Positions 1-14,955 of a stretch of 64,000 nucleotides of DNA are shown here, one piece after another; the stretch's first letter is position 1; each line of letters starts with the position of its first letter. A model generated the notes under the pieces. The model made no database searches. It was not told where the DNA came from and saw only the letters and a list, made by a program, of their open reading frames with translations. The position numbers were made by a program, and so were the translations under genes. This stretch comes from Heterocephalus glaber (Eukaryota; Chordata; Mammalia; Rodentia; Bathyergidae). The DNA is taken from the NCBI RefSeq assembly GCF_000247695.1, contig NW_004624776.1, positions 16,530,881 through 16,594,880 on the forward strand. Reading direction: 5' to 3'.

Positions 1-200
1 TTAGATTTCTCATGTCCATTAATATTTGCTTTATATAGTTGGGTGTATTGATATTTAGTACATATATATTTATAACTGTTATTTTTTTTCTGAGTTGTTG
101 CTTGTAGATTTTTTATAGTAGATAGCTTTATCACTAATATCAAGGGTAGGAAATACCTATCACTCAGAGATGTCTTCTAGGTGTAGATGGTTCTTGGTCT
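1..200 (-). repeat. L1 fragment at the left edge, antisense
   Basis: AT-rich text with the phrase order (a GGGTGTATTGATATTTAGTACATA-like stretch) also seen in the antisense L1 near 13.43 kb. Cut by the window edge, so the extent is unknown. Confidence 0.5.
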
Positions 201-1566
201 TTGTGTTTATCCTACCTTCCCAATCTATTGAGGATGAGAGGTTGCTATCTGTTTAGCTTAGCACCTAGTCCTTTGGTACTGAACTATGGTGGTGGTTGTG
301 TCCCCAGACAATCACAGTGTTGTCATACAATGGAGATCAACTGATTACAACAAGTATGATATACTGGCTAAAGTAGTACAATTGGCAGTATCAATAGCAT
401 TTTACACACCCTAGCAACTGACAAACTGTGATCTCTATTAGTTTGGTACCTTTAACCACATGAGTAGGTTCTACCATTGTATAACAAAATCCAACATAAA
501 CCAGGAGCTTGTATGCAATGAGTTTTCATGTAGTAGAGTGATATTATCATTTGGGAGGAAAATTTAAGAGGGATAAGGGACAGAACAGAGAGATAAGTGA
601 AGAAAAATATAGTAGAAACAAAGCTGGAGGGCAAAGGATGAACACTCATGCTTTGGGATACTGGAGAAAAGGACAGGAGAGAAAGCATGAGGGAGGAAGC
701 AAAGGAATATTGAAGTGAACCAGAAAGACAAGAGACACTCTTTGCTCACATGAAAATATCATAAAATCAAGAGAGATAGTTAAGAGAAAAAGAAGATGAG
801 TAGAGCAGAACAAGAATAAATGTATAGAACCTTAAAAACCAAATAAAAAAGAAAAAGAAAAGAAAAAAACCCAAAACCCAACCAGACCAAAAAAGGAAAA
901 TGAATCAAGCAAACAAGGAAAAAGAAAGATAATAAAAATATTAAAATTCCTCTGGAGCCCATAGTTTTGTGTTAATGTCCAAGACAGAGCCCATAAATGC
1001 ACTGTGCAGGCCTGCCAGGTCTGTAGTAAGATCAGTGTTGGACACAAGGCTGTTTCTGGCTTCCAGAGGTGAGAGCCGGGGCCTTCCCCAGTCAGCAGCC
1101 TTCTAGATGTCTCTTGCCCAAGTCTCACCACCAGGATCCTGTCAGCACAGCTCTCTCTGCTGCTGTGGTGCCCTCTGCTGGAGTCAGCCCAAGGTTATTC
1201 CCAAGTCTGTGAGCAACTGGCCTCTCCCAGACCCATTCTGGCTGGGGGTGGTGGTGGTGGTGGTGGTGTGTGCCTCTGTCCTGACACTTGCTAGGGTCCT
1301 TTGATCGTTTGTGTCCATTGCAGTGCAAGGGGGGAGTGTCTCCTTCCCATCACAGGCCAAAGCTGCTTGCCTGCCTGCAGAGGAGTTGCACAGCAGAGGA
1401 GATGCTTCCTGTCCTTTGTAGTGAAGGACAGTCTTAGTAGCCCTGGGTGGTCCTGAGAGTGGAATTTGGCTGGTTCTGGTCCCTATTTCTCAACATAAAT
1501 TCCCTCAATCTGATGACCAACTGCCGACAGTCTATTGTGACTGGACGGCCTTCTTCTTTATTGCAG
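201..1566. other. No gene seen; GGT microsatellite near 1247
   Basis: AT-rich sequence to about 950, with A-rich runs at 780-950, then moderately GC-rich sequence. A short (GGT)n tract lies at about 1247-1272. Small ORFs here have no recognisable protein content. Confidence 0.5.
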
Positions 1567-1670
1567 GTCACCAAAGTGACTCTGAAAGGAAATAACACTG
1601 TTCTGCTGACAGAGTTCAAGTGCGAGCCTCTGCACAAAATGGTGGCCCCACATGCCAACTGCCTGTCCAG
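1567..1670 (+). other. Exon-like block of unknown identity
   Basis: A clean acceptor (CTTCTTCTTTATTGCAG ending 1566) and a strong donor (CCAG|GTGAGC at 1670/1671) enclose 104 nt open in one frame, reading VTKVTLKGNNTVLL... to ...NCLSR. I do not recognise the protein and no neighbouring exon is visible. The length is not a multiple of three, which is allowed. It could be an exon of an unannotated transcript upstream of LATS2, a relic, or coincidence. Confidence 0.25.
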
Positions 1671-1756
1671 GTGAGCCTCACTTACTGTCTCTGGATTGGC
1701 TTTCAGGGAATATTGTCTCGTGCTTTCACCACTGCCTTCAACTGTACAAGGCTCTC

Positions 1757-5312
<3,556 letters not shown>

Positions 5313-5314
5313 AT

Positions 5315-6050
5315 CAGGGCCGATTGGGTAGAGGTGTGGGTGGTGGAGGTGCCTGGGAAGAAGGGACCATAGACGGGTTGGCTGCCCAGGGAAACAGGCA
5401 GGGAGGGCTCAGAGAATGAGAGCTGCCTGACTGCCTGCAGGGACCACACTGGCCGGAATTCTGCAAGGCTCTTTGTGAAGTTGTTTCCAATAGTGCCGGC
5501 CAGGCCTGGACGGATGGACACCGGGCTTCTCGGTGTCTCTCGGGGGCCAGCTGTGACTTTGGTCAACCCCCCTGGACTTTGACTCTCTAGGTTTTTTTGT
5601 GCCTGGCTCTGGGGAGGCCTGCCCAGAGCTACTGGGTGTTTCTGGGCCTGGTGATACCTGCCCCACCCTTTTCCCAGTTTCTGTGCCATTGGTATTTGGG
5701 CTTAGGGAGACTTCACTGGGGTACCTTGATTTTGGCAGGTCACTGGTGGTCACTGCCGGAGAGACTGTCCCTGGGGTGCCTGTGACAGCCGTGCTGCTGC
5801 TGCAGCGTGGCCTGCAATGTCTGGATGTAGTCAGCCATCTTCTTAATCTTTCATGGATTCTTTCTCTGCCTGGGGTCCTGAGGCTGTAGTCTCTCGAAGT
5901 GGAGAAGCAGCTCAGCATGTTCACTGTTGACTGTCCCTGGCCAAGTGAGCTCAGGAGATGGCTGTTACTAGATTGTGACACCCGTTAACAAGGCTTCCAA
6001 GTTCTGTTGGGAGATGTTGCCCAGGAAGTGAGCTCATGTCTTGGGGTTCC
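5315..6050 (-). pseudogene. Unrecognised gene-like segment joined to the PRKCI retrocopy
   Basis: Upstream of the PRKCI homology (in its orientation), the - strand has two overlapping open frames (5409-5981 and 4973-5689) with low-complexity Ser/Thr/Pro-rich content, e.g. SPGPETPSSSGQASPEPG, and a motif reading MADYIQTLQATLQQQ in another frame. Moderate GC and open, shifted frames suggest decayed coding sequence from an mRNA, but I cannot name the parent. It runs directly into PRKCI PB1 without a spacer or poly-A. It could be a third mRNA captured in a chimeric retrocopy, or unrelated DNA into which a 5'-truncated PRKCI copy inserted. Confidence 0.4.
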
Positions 6051-6061
6051 ATAACCTGAGT

Positions 6062-6158
6062 CTCAATGTGATAGAAAAGCCTATAGCCCAAATTGGTCGG
6101 GCTGGACTCCACCACATGATCTTCTTACCTCAGCTGTCCGGAGTGCTGGGATTACAGC
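6062..6158 (-). repeat. B1-like SINE fragment, antisense
   Basis: The string ending GTGCTGGGATTACAG, preceded by CCTCAGCTGTCCGGA, is the reverse complement of the B1/7SL-type left end. It is truncated and diverged, and separates the unrecognised segment from the KAT2B fragment. Confidence 0.7.
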
Positions 6159-6219
6159 CTAATTCAGTGTGTTTTAAGAATATCTTCTTGATCTTCTCCT
6201 CTATAACTTTTTTATATTC

Positions 6220-6650
6220 TTGAGAGAATTACAAGGGCTTGTGACCTTGCAGGTGGAGTACATTCTGAGTTTCTCCAGTTTCTTGGCCCGCGGCGCGGAG
6301 CACAGCTGCGCCTTCTTCACAGCGATCCAGGCCGAGCCGCTGCCTCCCGGGCCCTTGGCCGTGCCCACCGCCGCCACTGTGGTCACTGGATGCCAGGCGA
6401 CCGAGCCCACGGCGGCGGCGGCGGCGGCACCGGCACAGGGGGTCCCTGCAGGGGCCTGGCCCCCGCCTCGCCACCGCCCAGCTCGGCCCCGCCAGCCTCG
6501 GACATGCTGCCCGGGAGCGCAGCTCAGGTGCCGAGCTGAGGCGCCGCCGGGCTAGGGTCCCTCTCAGTCGGGGCCGAGACCCTTGCTGCCTCCTCCCGCC
6601 CCGCCCCTCCCCGGCCCCGCGCCCCAAGACTCTCTTGATCCAGGTCCGGT
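6220..6650 (-). pseudogene. KAT2B: KAT2B (PCAF acetyltransferase) 5' fragment, decayed
   Basis: On the - strand an ATG at 6505-6503 opens MSEAGGA, the KAT2B start. After a frameshift the frame reads TTVAAVGTAKGPGGSGSAW then IAVKKAQLCSAPRAKKLEKL and MYSTCK, matching the KAT2B N-terminus. Homology fades right after that point, where the sequence is CAAG|GTCACA. The GC-rich stretch up to about 6650 is probably KAT2B 5' UTR. The end resembles a splice donor, so this might be a genomic exon-1 copy rather than a retrocopy; the rest of the protein, including the acetyltransferase and bromodomains, is absent. Non-functional. Confidence 0.85.
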
Positions 6651-8255
6651 CTGTCTCTCAGTGAGCAGCAAAGTTGATTTTGCTGATCCACACCAAGGCG
6701 GGTACACAACCAGTTCGCCAAATCGTATGTTCTCCAATCTGCATCAGTCATCTATTTCTTATATAGCAGTGGATCCTGTTTTCTTCTCCTCTGTCATTTC
6801 CCTCGTGGGTAGTTCTCCTATGCCCGCTACACCCTTTTTGGGGGACTTAGGGCTTTTGATTTCCAGATTCTGGGCATTTTGTCTTGGAGAAACTGTGTCA
6901 CTGGCACTCACAGCTCCACTGTATTTTCTCTGACTCCTGTCATATGATTTTAATTATGGTAGTTTTGAATATATTTTGAAGTCAGATACTGCAATACCTC
7001 CAGATTTGTTATTCTCTCTCAAGACTGTTTTGGTTGTTTGGGATCCTTTGTGATTCCAAAAAAATCTTGATATTATTTTGTTCTAATTCTATAAGAAATG
7101 CTATTGGTATTTTGAAAGGGATTGCACTGAATCAGTATGGGTGCTATGAGTGATATGAACATTTTAACAGTACAGACATTTAAACAATATTAACCTTCCT
7201 AAATTCATGAACATGAGATGTCTTCCCATTTATTTGTGTCTTCTTTAATTTATTTTATAGTTTCCTGTGTAAAAGTTTTTCACCTCCTTTGTTAAATTTA
7301 TTCCTAAGTATTTTATTCTTTCTGATGCTATTATAAATGGCATTGTTTTAATTTCATGTTCTTTATTATTATATGGAAACACAACTGTTTTGTGCATTTG
7401 TTTTGTAATTTGAAAATACAGAATTTATTAGTTCTTACAGGTTTTTAAAGGATGTATGGAATGTGGGGTTTTCTACATCTAAGATCATGTCATCTGCAAA
7501 GACAGATAATTTTATTTCTTCCTTTCCTATGTGGATGGTTTTTACTTCTTTTCCTCAATTGACCTGGCTAGAACTTCCAGTGCTATGTTGAATAGAAATG
7601 GCAAGAGTCAGTAGCCTCATCTTATTCCTAATCTTAAAGGAAAAGCTGCCAGTTTTTTTAAACCATTGAATATGATGTCAATTGTGGGCTTTGCATGTAC
7701 GATATTTATTATGTTGAGGTAATTTCTTTTATTCTTAGTTGTCATCAAAGGGTGTCGAATTTTGCCAAATGCTTTTTCTGCATCTGTGGAAGTGATAGTA
7801 TTTTTAATCTTCATGCTTCATTGTGGTGTAACACACTAATGTATTTTTTCATTTTATTTTTTGTCCTGCTGGAGGTGAATTGATTTCTGTGTGTTGAACA
7901 TCCTTACATACCAGAAATAAATCCCATTTGATCACAGTGATTGACCTTTTTAATGTATTGTTGAATTCAGTTTGCTAGAATTTTGTTGAAAATATTTGCA
8001 TCTATATTCATTTGGGATATTGACTTGTAGGTTTTTACCTTTTTCTTTTGTCTTTTTCTTTTTTTGGTACTATCTTCATCTGGCTTTCGTATCAAGGCAG
8101 TGCTGGCTTCATACAATTAGTTAATTTGGAAATGTTCCTTCCTTTTCAATTTTTTGGAAGACTTTGAGATGAATTGGTCTTAGTTCTTTTTCAAATGTTT
8201 GATAGAATTCACCAGTGAGGCCAGCTGGTCCTGAGATCTTCTTTGTTGGAGGTTT

Positions 8256-8599
8256 GTATTATTCAGGTTTCTTTTATTGTACAATATACTTGACATACAC
8301 AACTTAAAGAAGGATTTTATTTTGGCTCATGGTTTCAAAGGTTTCAGTCCATAATCAGCTAGTTCTAAGGCAGAAATATCATGGGAAAAGGGCATGGCAG
8401 AGGAAAGCTTCTTATCTTAGGGTGGGGGGGGAGACAGAGAGAGAGAGAGAAGAGTACTTCTAGATACCAACTCCAGTGTCCCACCTTGGCCAGTCTAACA
8501 TATTTTGTGTAGCACTGTCATGATCCAATCACCTTCCAAAAGCCCTATCTCTGAACACATAAGACTTTTGTGAGACATCTTAGATCTAAATTATAATAG
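8256..8599 (-). mobile_element. Solo ERVL-MaLR-like LTR, antisense
   Basis: Contains the family's recurring phrases TTTATTTTGGCTCATGGTTT and ATGATCCAATCACCTTCCAAAAG, shared with six other copies in this window. It is flanked by the 5-bp duplication GGTTT (8251-8255 and 8600-8604) and splits an L1 sentence that continues on the other side. 5-bp target duplications are usual for this class. A GA-rich microsatellite lies inside at about 8430-8452. Confidence 0.8.
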
Positions 8600-8751
8600 G
8601 GTTTTGATTACTGACTCAATCTCCTTACTAGTAGTTAAAGATTTGTTCAAATATTTTATTTCTTCATGGTTCTGCCTTGGTAAGTTATATGTTTCTAGGA
8701 ATTTTTCCATTTTTTTCTAATTTACTCAGTCTGTTGGCATAACTGGTCCAT

Positions 8752-9143
8752 ATCTGTATTAGTTGCTTTCCTTGTTGCTGAGACACATTATTTGACAGCT
8801 ACAATGATGAGAGGTTTATTTTGGCTCATGGTTTTAGAGGATTCAGTCCATGGTCAGATGACTTCAAGGCAAGGAAGGGCACGGTGGAAGGGTTTGGCAG
8901 GGGAAAGCTGCTCACATCACACAGCCAGGAAGCAGAGAGTGAAGGGAGAACCCTCCAAGGTCACATCCCCAATTACCCACCTCCTCTAAACAGGCCCTAC
9001 CTCCTGACAGCACATGTATTTATGGATTCATCAGTAGATTAATACACTGATACATATAGTGCCCCCATGATAATCCAATCAACTTCCAAAACCCCTAGCT
9101 CTGAACATATGAGGTTTTGGAGTTATGGATCCAAACCACTACA
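8752..9143 (-). mobile_element. Solo ERVL-MaLR-like LTR, antisense, second copy
   Basis: Starts CTGTATTAGTTGCTTTCC and ends ...CCAAACCACTACA; shares GAGGTTTATTTTGGCTCATG with the copy 500 bp to the left. It interrupts the same antisense L1 at a separate point, so the two LTRs are independent insertions. Ends are good to within about 10 bp. Confidence 0.78.
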
Positions 9144-12100
9144 ATAGTCTCATAATTCTTTTCTGTGGTATCAGTTGTAATGCCTCTTCCTCCACTTCTG
9201 ATTTATTTATTTGAGTTTTCTCTCATTTTTCTTACTAAGTGTAACTAAAAGTTTGTCAATTTTGTATTTAAAAAAACAATGACTCTTAACTCTGTTGATT
9301 TTTTCTATTCTCTATTTCATTTATTTCTGGTCAAATCTTTATTTCCTTACTCCAAAATTTTCATGTAGTTTGTGCTTCTTTTTCTAGTTCCTTAGGGTGT
9401 AAAGTTGTTGATTTGAGATTGTTCTTTTTGGATGCAGGAATTTATCACTATAAACTTTCCTCTTAGCACTGCTTTGCTGCATCCCCTGATAAACTGTATT
9501 TTTATTTTCACTTCTCTCCAGATTCATTTTCTAATATTCTCTTTTCACCTTGGCTGCTCCAGAGTGTGTTAATTTCTGTATATTTATGAAATTTTCAGTT
9601 TCCTCTGTGATTGATTTCTAGCCTATTACCATATGTTTGTGATACATAATGAATATATTCATTATGGGGAGTTGGGATATATAATCTTGATCTTTTTGAC
9701 TTCCCCTTCCCCCTGTCCTGTCTCCTCACATGCCTAGATCTCCTTCCCATTTCTACAAAATCTATCTTCCCATTTACTATCATCTTTCATTTTGCTCTTT
9801 AAATTATTTATATTTTGGGTTTCTCATGTAAGAGTAACTTGCAATATTTAGCCTTCCATTTCTAATTTATTTCACTTAGCATTATGGACTCAAGGTGCAT
9901 CCATTTTTCTACAAATAACTCAAATTTATCAAATTTTTTATGGCTGAGTAGTGGTCCATTGTGTATATATACCACATTTTCTTTATGCAGTCTTGTCAGA
10001 AAAGATGGTATGATTTCTATCTTTTAAAATTTGTTAAGACTTGTTTTGTGACCTAACATGTGATCAGCTCTGAAGAACAATCCATGAGCACTTGAAAAGA
10101 ATGTCTGTTCTGCTGCCATTGGTTGGAATGCTCTGTACATGTTTATTAGGTTCATTGGGTCTACATTTTGTTTAAATCTGATGTTTCCTTATTAATTATT
10201 TGTGTGTATATTCTTTACACTATTGAAAATGTGGTATCAGGTAACCAAAATGGCAGAATAGCAATCAGCAGCAAGATATAGCCTCTTCAGGACCTGGAAT
10301 CCAGACCTGGAAATAACAATTTGGTGAAGAAAGAAAGAGTAGACCTCTGGGAATTGGGAGAGAACTGACAGGAAAATTAGAAATGACAGAGAAGCTAGAG
10401 AAATGAAGCACAACACATAGAAAACAACAAAGAAGTCTGGAAGCTCATCCAAGTTCCTGGGGAGGGAAACCTGTCTCTTTAGAACTGAGGTGTGTCCCTA
10501 GGATAGTAAGCTCCAGGGAGAAGCAATGGATTGGGCCACCAGTGCTAGCTTCCCCCAAAACACACAGGTATTGTAAACTGCAAAAACAGCATGAGGTTTG
10601 CTACAAAAGTGACTCCTTCCTCACAGCAGGGTACAGTTGGAGAAAATATCTAGTGCAGTACCTGACAAATTGCCCAAGAGTATTTAATCAGGCACCATTT
10701 TACTTAGGGGTTGATTATTTAAGACTGAGCCACAGAACAATTTCACTTCAGGGTTTCAAGTGTAACCTTCCCACAGTGACTGTGTGGGAGACAGCCATAG
10801 AGGACAGTTGCAGAGAGGGTGTAAGCTACCATAGATCCCCTGAAAAGTTCAAGCACAGGCTGGGAAGGACACATGGCCTTAGTGGCCTTCCATGGTGAAA
10901 AGCCAGGCCTAGTGTGTGTGTGACTTTCAGAGGTGGCTGGGTCTGAAAGTGCTTGTATTCAGTCCAATAGTCTGGCATTCGGTCTAATAGTCTGCTTGAA
11001 CCCTTATCCTTCTGTTTACATCCAGCACAGATCAGAGGTCTGATTGCTTTTCCATCTACAAACATGATAAGAACATTAGCCAGATGAATCAGCAAAAGAA
11101 AGAAAAAGGATATGTACATGAAAAGAAGAATTCAAATTATCATTATTTGTAGGTGACATGATCATCCACATAAAACACCCAAAAATTTTTACCAAAAGAC
11201 TCTGAGAATTAATAACCAAATCAGTAGTGAGCAAGATACAAAATCAACACACAAAAATCAAGAGCACTTTTGTACACCAGTAATGAACTCACTGAGAAAG
11301 AAATTAGGAAAACGATCTCATCACAATAGCATCAAGAAAAATTAAAAATTTAGGAACTAACTTAACCAAGGAGGTAAAAGACCTTTACAGTTAAAAAAAT
11401 ACAGTATGTTGAAAAAAAGAAATTGAAGACATCAAAAAATGGAAAGATAGCCCATGTGTCTGGATAGGAAGAATCGATATAGTTAAAATGGCCATACTTC
11501 AAAAATTGATATAGAGATTTAATGCAATCCCATTAAAAATGCCAACAACATTCTTCACAGAACTGGAGAAAACAATCCCAAAATTCATATGGAACCAGAA
11601 GAGATCCAGAAGAGCAAAACCAATCCTGTGTAACATTAGCAAAGCAGGAGGCATTATAATCCTGGATTTCAAGTTATACTACAAAGCTACAATGATGAAA
11701 ATAGCATTGTACTGGCACAAAAAATAGACATGTGGATCAATGGAACACAACAGGGGAAGCAGAAAAAAACCCAGGTACATTCAGCTGCCTGATCTTTGAC
11801 AAAGGGGCCAACAATATACACTGAAAGAAAGATAGCCTCTTTTGCAAACGGTGCTAGGAAAACTGGTTATCCACCTGCAGAAGATTGAACCTAGACCCAT
11901 ATCTCTCACCATGTACTAAACTAAAATCAAAATGGATTAAGGAACTAAATGTTAAAACAGAAGCACAAATCTCCTAGAAGATAGATAAAACTCTTGAAGG
12001 CATAGGTATAGGCAAAAACTTTTGGAACAGAACCTGATTGCAAAAGAAATAGTACCAAGATCAATTAAGGGGATTATATCAAATTAAAAAGCTTCTGCAC

Positions 12101-12688
12101 AGCAAAGGAAGCAAATGAGAGTGAAGAGACAACCTACAGAATGAGAAAAAAATTTTGCCAGAAATGCCTCAAAGGACTAATATTTAGAATTATAAAGAAT
12201 TTTAAAAATTAGACCTCCCCAAATAAAAGACCCAATCAAAAAATGCACAACTGAAGTGAATAGACACTTCTCATAAGAAGAAATAAATACATGAAAAAAT
12301 GATCAACGTCATTGTCTTTTAAAGAAATACAAATTAAAACAACACTGTGATATCATCTTACTCCAGAAGGAATGGCTATCATAAAGAAATCAAGTAACAA
12401 CAAATATTGGTGAGGCTGAGGGCAAAAGGAATCCTTCCACACTGTTGGTAGGAATGTAAACAACCACTATGGAAATCACTGTGGACATTCCTCAAAAAAC
12501 TAAAACTAGAAATTCCATTTGACCCAGCTATTTTCCTTCTAGGTATCTTCTTGAAAGCATTAAAGACGTCATGTTACAGTGATAGGTGCATACTCACGTT
12601 TATAGCAGCACAATTCACAATAGCTAAATCTTGGAAGTCTCCTGTATGTCTACCAGTGGATGAGTGGGTTATGAAAATAGAGCATTTA

Positions 12689-12772
12689 CGGGCCCAGGAT
12701 TTAGCTCAGTGGTCCTGCCATCTGCCTTGCAAGTGCAAGAACCCGAGTTTGATCCCTGGCAAAAAAAAAAAA
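12689..12772 (+). mobile_element. tRNA-derived SINE (ID-like) inside the sense L1
   Basis: GGGCCCAGGATTTAGCTCAG... with B-box text GAGTTTGATCCC and a pure A tail. Flanked by AAAATAGAGCATTTA at 12674-12688 and 12773-12787 (15 bp), so it inserted after the L1. Confidence 0.93.
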
Positions 12773-12973
12773 AAAATAGAGCATTTATACACAATGGAGC
12801 ACTACTCTGCCACAAGAAGGATAAACTTGAGTTATTGGTAGGAAAATGGATGTACCTTGAGACCAAAAATGTCAAGTGAAATAAATCAGACACACAAGCT
12901 TAAACATTACATGGTTTCTCTTATATGAGAAACTCAAAATACAATTAAGAGCAAGATTAAAGATAGTCAATAA

Positions 12974-13060
12974 GGGCTGGGGATTTAGCTCAGTGGTTTC
13001 GCCACCTGCTGCACAAGCGCAAGGACCTGTGTTCAATCCTCGGTACCAAAAAAAAAAAAG
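12974..13060 (+). mobile_element. tRNA-derived SINE (ID-like), sense
   Basis: GGGCTGGGGATTTAGCTCAG, A and B boxes intact, ending CGGTACC plus A12. Faces an antisense copy 21 bp away. Confidence 0.92.
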
Positions 13061-13081
13061 ATAATAAATAGGGGAAATAGG

Positions 13082-13162
13082 TTTTTTTTGTACCGGGAAT
13101 CGAACTCAAGTCCTTGTTCTTTTGAGACAGGCAGCAGAACTACTGAGCTAAATCCCTGGCCC
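13082..13162 (-). mobile_element. tRNA-derived SINE (ID-like), antisense
   Basis: Begins TTTTTTTTGTACCGGGAATC and ends ...GAGCTAAATCCCTGGCCC. Together with the sense copy immediately to the left it forms an inverted pair. Confidence 0.92.
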
Positions 13163-13761
13163 CTGGAAATAGATCTTTTGCAAAAGGGAAGGAGATCGAG
13201 AGATGAAGTGGGGGGAGGAGGAGAAAAGGGTGTAAAAGATAAGTTATGTACATGTATCAGCTCTCCACGAGGAATATGATCATTATGTGTTGCAAACATG
13301 TACCAATAAAAATTAAAAAATAAATATAGTACAGAGTATAAAAAGAAAATGTGGTACCGATGTCTCCAAGCATTACTGAATTGCTGTTTCTCCCTTCAGT
13401 TCTGTCAATATTGGCTTCATACATTTGGGTGCTCTGATGTTGGGTACATATGTAATTGTTTGGTCTTCCTGAAGAATTGACCTCTTTATCATGTAATGTC
13501 CTTTTTTTCCTCTGTGACAATTTTTGACCTAGTTTGTCTGATGCAAGTATACCCTCTTCTGTCCTCTTTTTGTTATAATTGGCATGGAATATCTTTTTCC
13601 ATTCCTTCTCTTCCAGCCTATGTGTATCTTTAAATCTAAAATGAGTCTCTCATAAACAGCGTATAGTTAGATTTTACTTTTTAAAAAGTCCATTAGCCAC
13701 TCTTTGTCTTTTGACTGGGAGTTTAATCAATTTACATTTTTTTAAATGGGGGGGTGCAGTT

Positions 13762-13898
13762 CGAGACAGAGTCTCACTATGTAGTTCAGTCTGGTCTTGA
13801 ACTCACCATGTAGCTCAGGCTGGCCTCAAACTTGCAGCAATTTTCTTACCTCAGCTTCCCAAGTGCTGAGAGCACAGATGTGCACAACCTCACCCAGC
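13762..13898 (-). repeat. B1 SINE, antisense
   Basis: Reads GAGACAGAGTCTCACTATGT ... CTCAGCTTCCCAAGTGCTGA, the reverse of B1, with the internal quasi-duplication (two AACTCACCATG/CTCAGGCTGG-like blocks). Confidence 0.85.
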
Positions 13899-14171
13899 CA
13901 GCTTCCATTTTCATTTAAAACAATTATTGACAGAGAAGAATTTACTATTGCTGTTTTGTTAATCTTTTCCTAGCTATCCCTTGCTCTTTTATTTACTTTT
14001 CCTCCCCTGTACTCTTTGCCTCATTATATTCTTTTGTGTTTCATTGATTTTTAAAATTTATATGTTTTGATTCAGCCCTCTTTTTCTTTTGTACATGTCT
14101 TTTATTTTCTTTGTGATTACCTTGGGGCACACCAAAAATACCTTATAACAGTCTACTTTAAGCTAATAATA

Positions 14172-14206
14172 ATTGCTTCTTGGCCTTTTGGCTAAGATCA
14201 AGTGTA
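14172..14206 (+). pseudogene. U2 snRNA 5'-end retrocopy (35 nt)
   Basis: ATTGCTTCTTGGCCTTTTGG followed by CTAAGATCAAGTGTA is the first ~35 nt of U2 snRNA, with two C-to-T changes. It is flanked by TAAGCTAATA at 14159-14168 and 14205-14214, a target duplication. Truncated at the 3' end, it cannot make U2. Such 5'-anchored snRNA scraps are known products of L1 reverse transcription. Confidence 0.88.
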
Positions 14207-14668
14207 AGCTAATAACTTCAACTGTATACAAAAAATCTATACTTTTACTCCCCCACTTTGTTATTAATAGCATAATTTACATATTTTACATGGTATATCC
14301 ATTAATATATTTTATGCATATAGTTATTTTAAATAATTATGTCTTATTTCTACACTAACATTAAAAATGAGACATCCACTCTCATTTCAATATTACAGGA
14401 TTCTGTATTTGTCCATGTATTTACCTTTAGCAAGTTTTATACCCTTATATGCTTTCATCGAGGTTAGCATCTTCTCATTTTTACTGACTTTCTTCAGTAT
14501 TTCTCATAAAGCAAGTCTAGTAGACATAAATCCTCTCAGCTTTTGTTTGCCTGAGCATCTTTAGTCTTTCCTTCATTTTTGAAAGACAGTTTTTCCAGTA
14601 TAATATTCTTGCTTTGCAGCATTTTTCTTTCAGAATTTATTTAATTAATTAATTTATTTATTTATTTT

Positions 14669-14706
14669 GGTACCAGGGATTGAACTCCGGATCTTGTGCT
14701 TGCTAG
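14669..14706 (-). repeat. tRNA-derived SINE, antisense, truncated
   Basis: TTGGTACCAGGGATTGAACT and a few further bases; the A-box half is missing. Preceded by an (ATTT)n-like run. Confidence 0.75.
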
Positions 14707-14955
14707 TTTCAGTATTTTGAGTATATTATCCCATTCACTCTTATCTTCCAAAGCTCCTGGTGAAAAACCCATTGTCTTATGAAAGTTTCCTTGTAATGAT
14801 ATAGTCAGTCTCTTGCTGCTTTCAAAATTCTTCTTTTGACTTTGACAACTGAATATGTGTCTCAGTATTTATTTCTTTAATTCATCTTATTTAGGTTCTG
14901 TTGGGCTTCCAAGGTCTTCCATTCCTTTCCCTAGATGGGAGGTTTTCAGCCTCTA

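Larger units (their letters stand above)
10237..13344 (+). mobile_element. L1 inserted in sense orientation, internally rearranged, with 12-bp target duplication
   Basis: Identical 12-mers GAAAATGTGGTA flank it at 10225-10236 and 13345-13356, and the antisense host L1 continues across the gap. The 5' part (TCAGGTAACCAAAATGGCAG...) looks like an L1 leader. From about 11130 the sequence is the carboxyl-terminal ORF2 and 3' UTR, ending ...CCAATAAAAATTAAAAAAT. A short ORF2 peptide is visible at 11539-11727 ([18 protein letters not shown]). Most of the ~4-5 kb between leader and late ORF2 is missing, so it was deleted or never copied. Not active. Confidence 0.88.
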
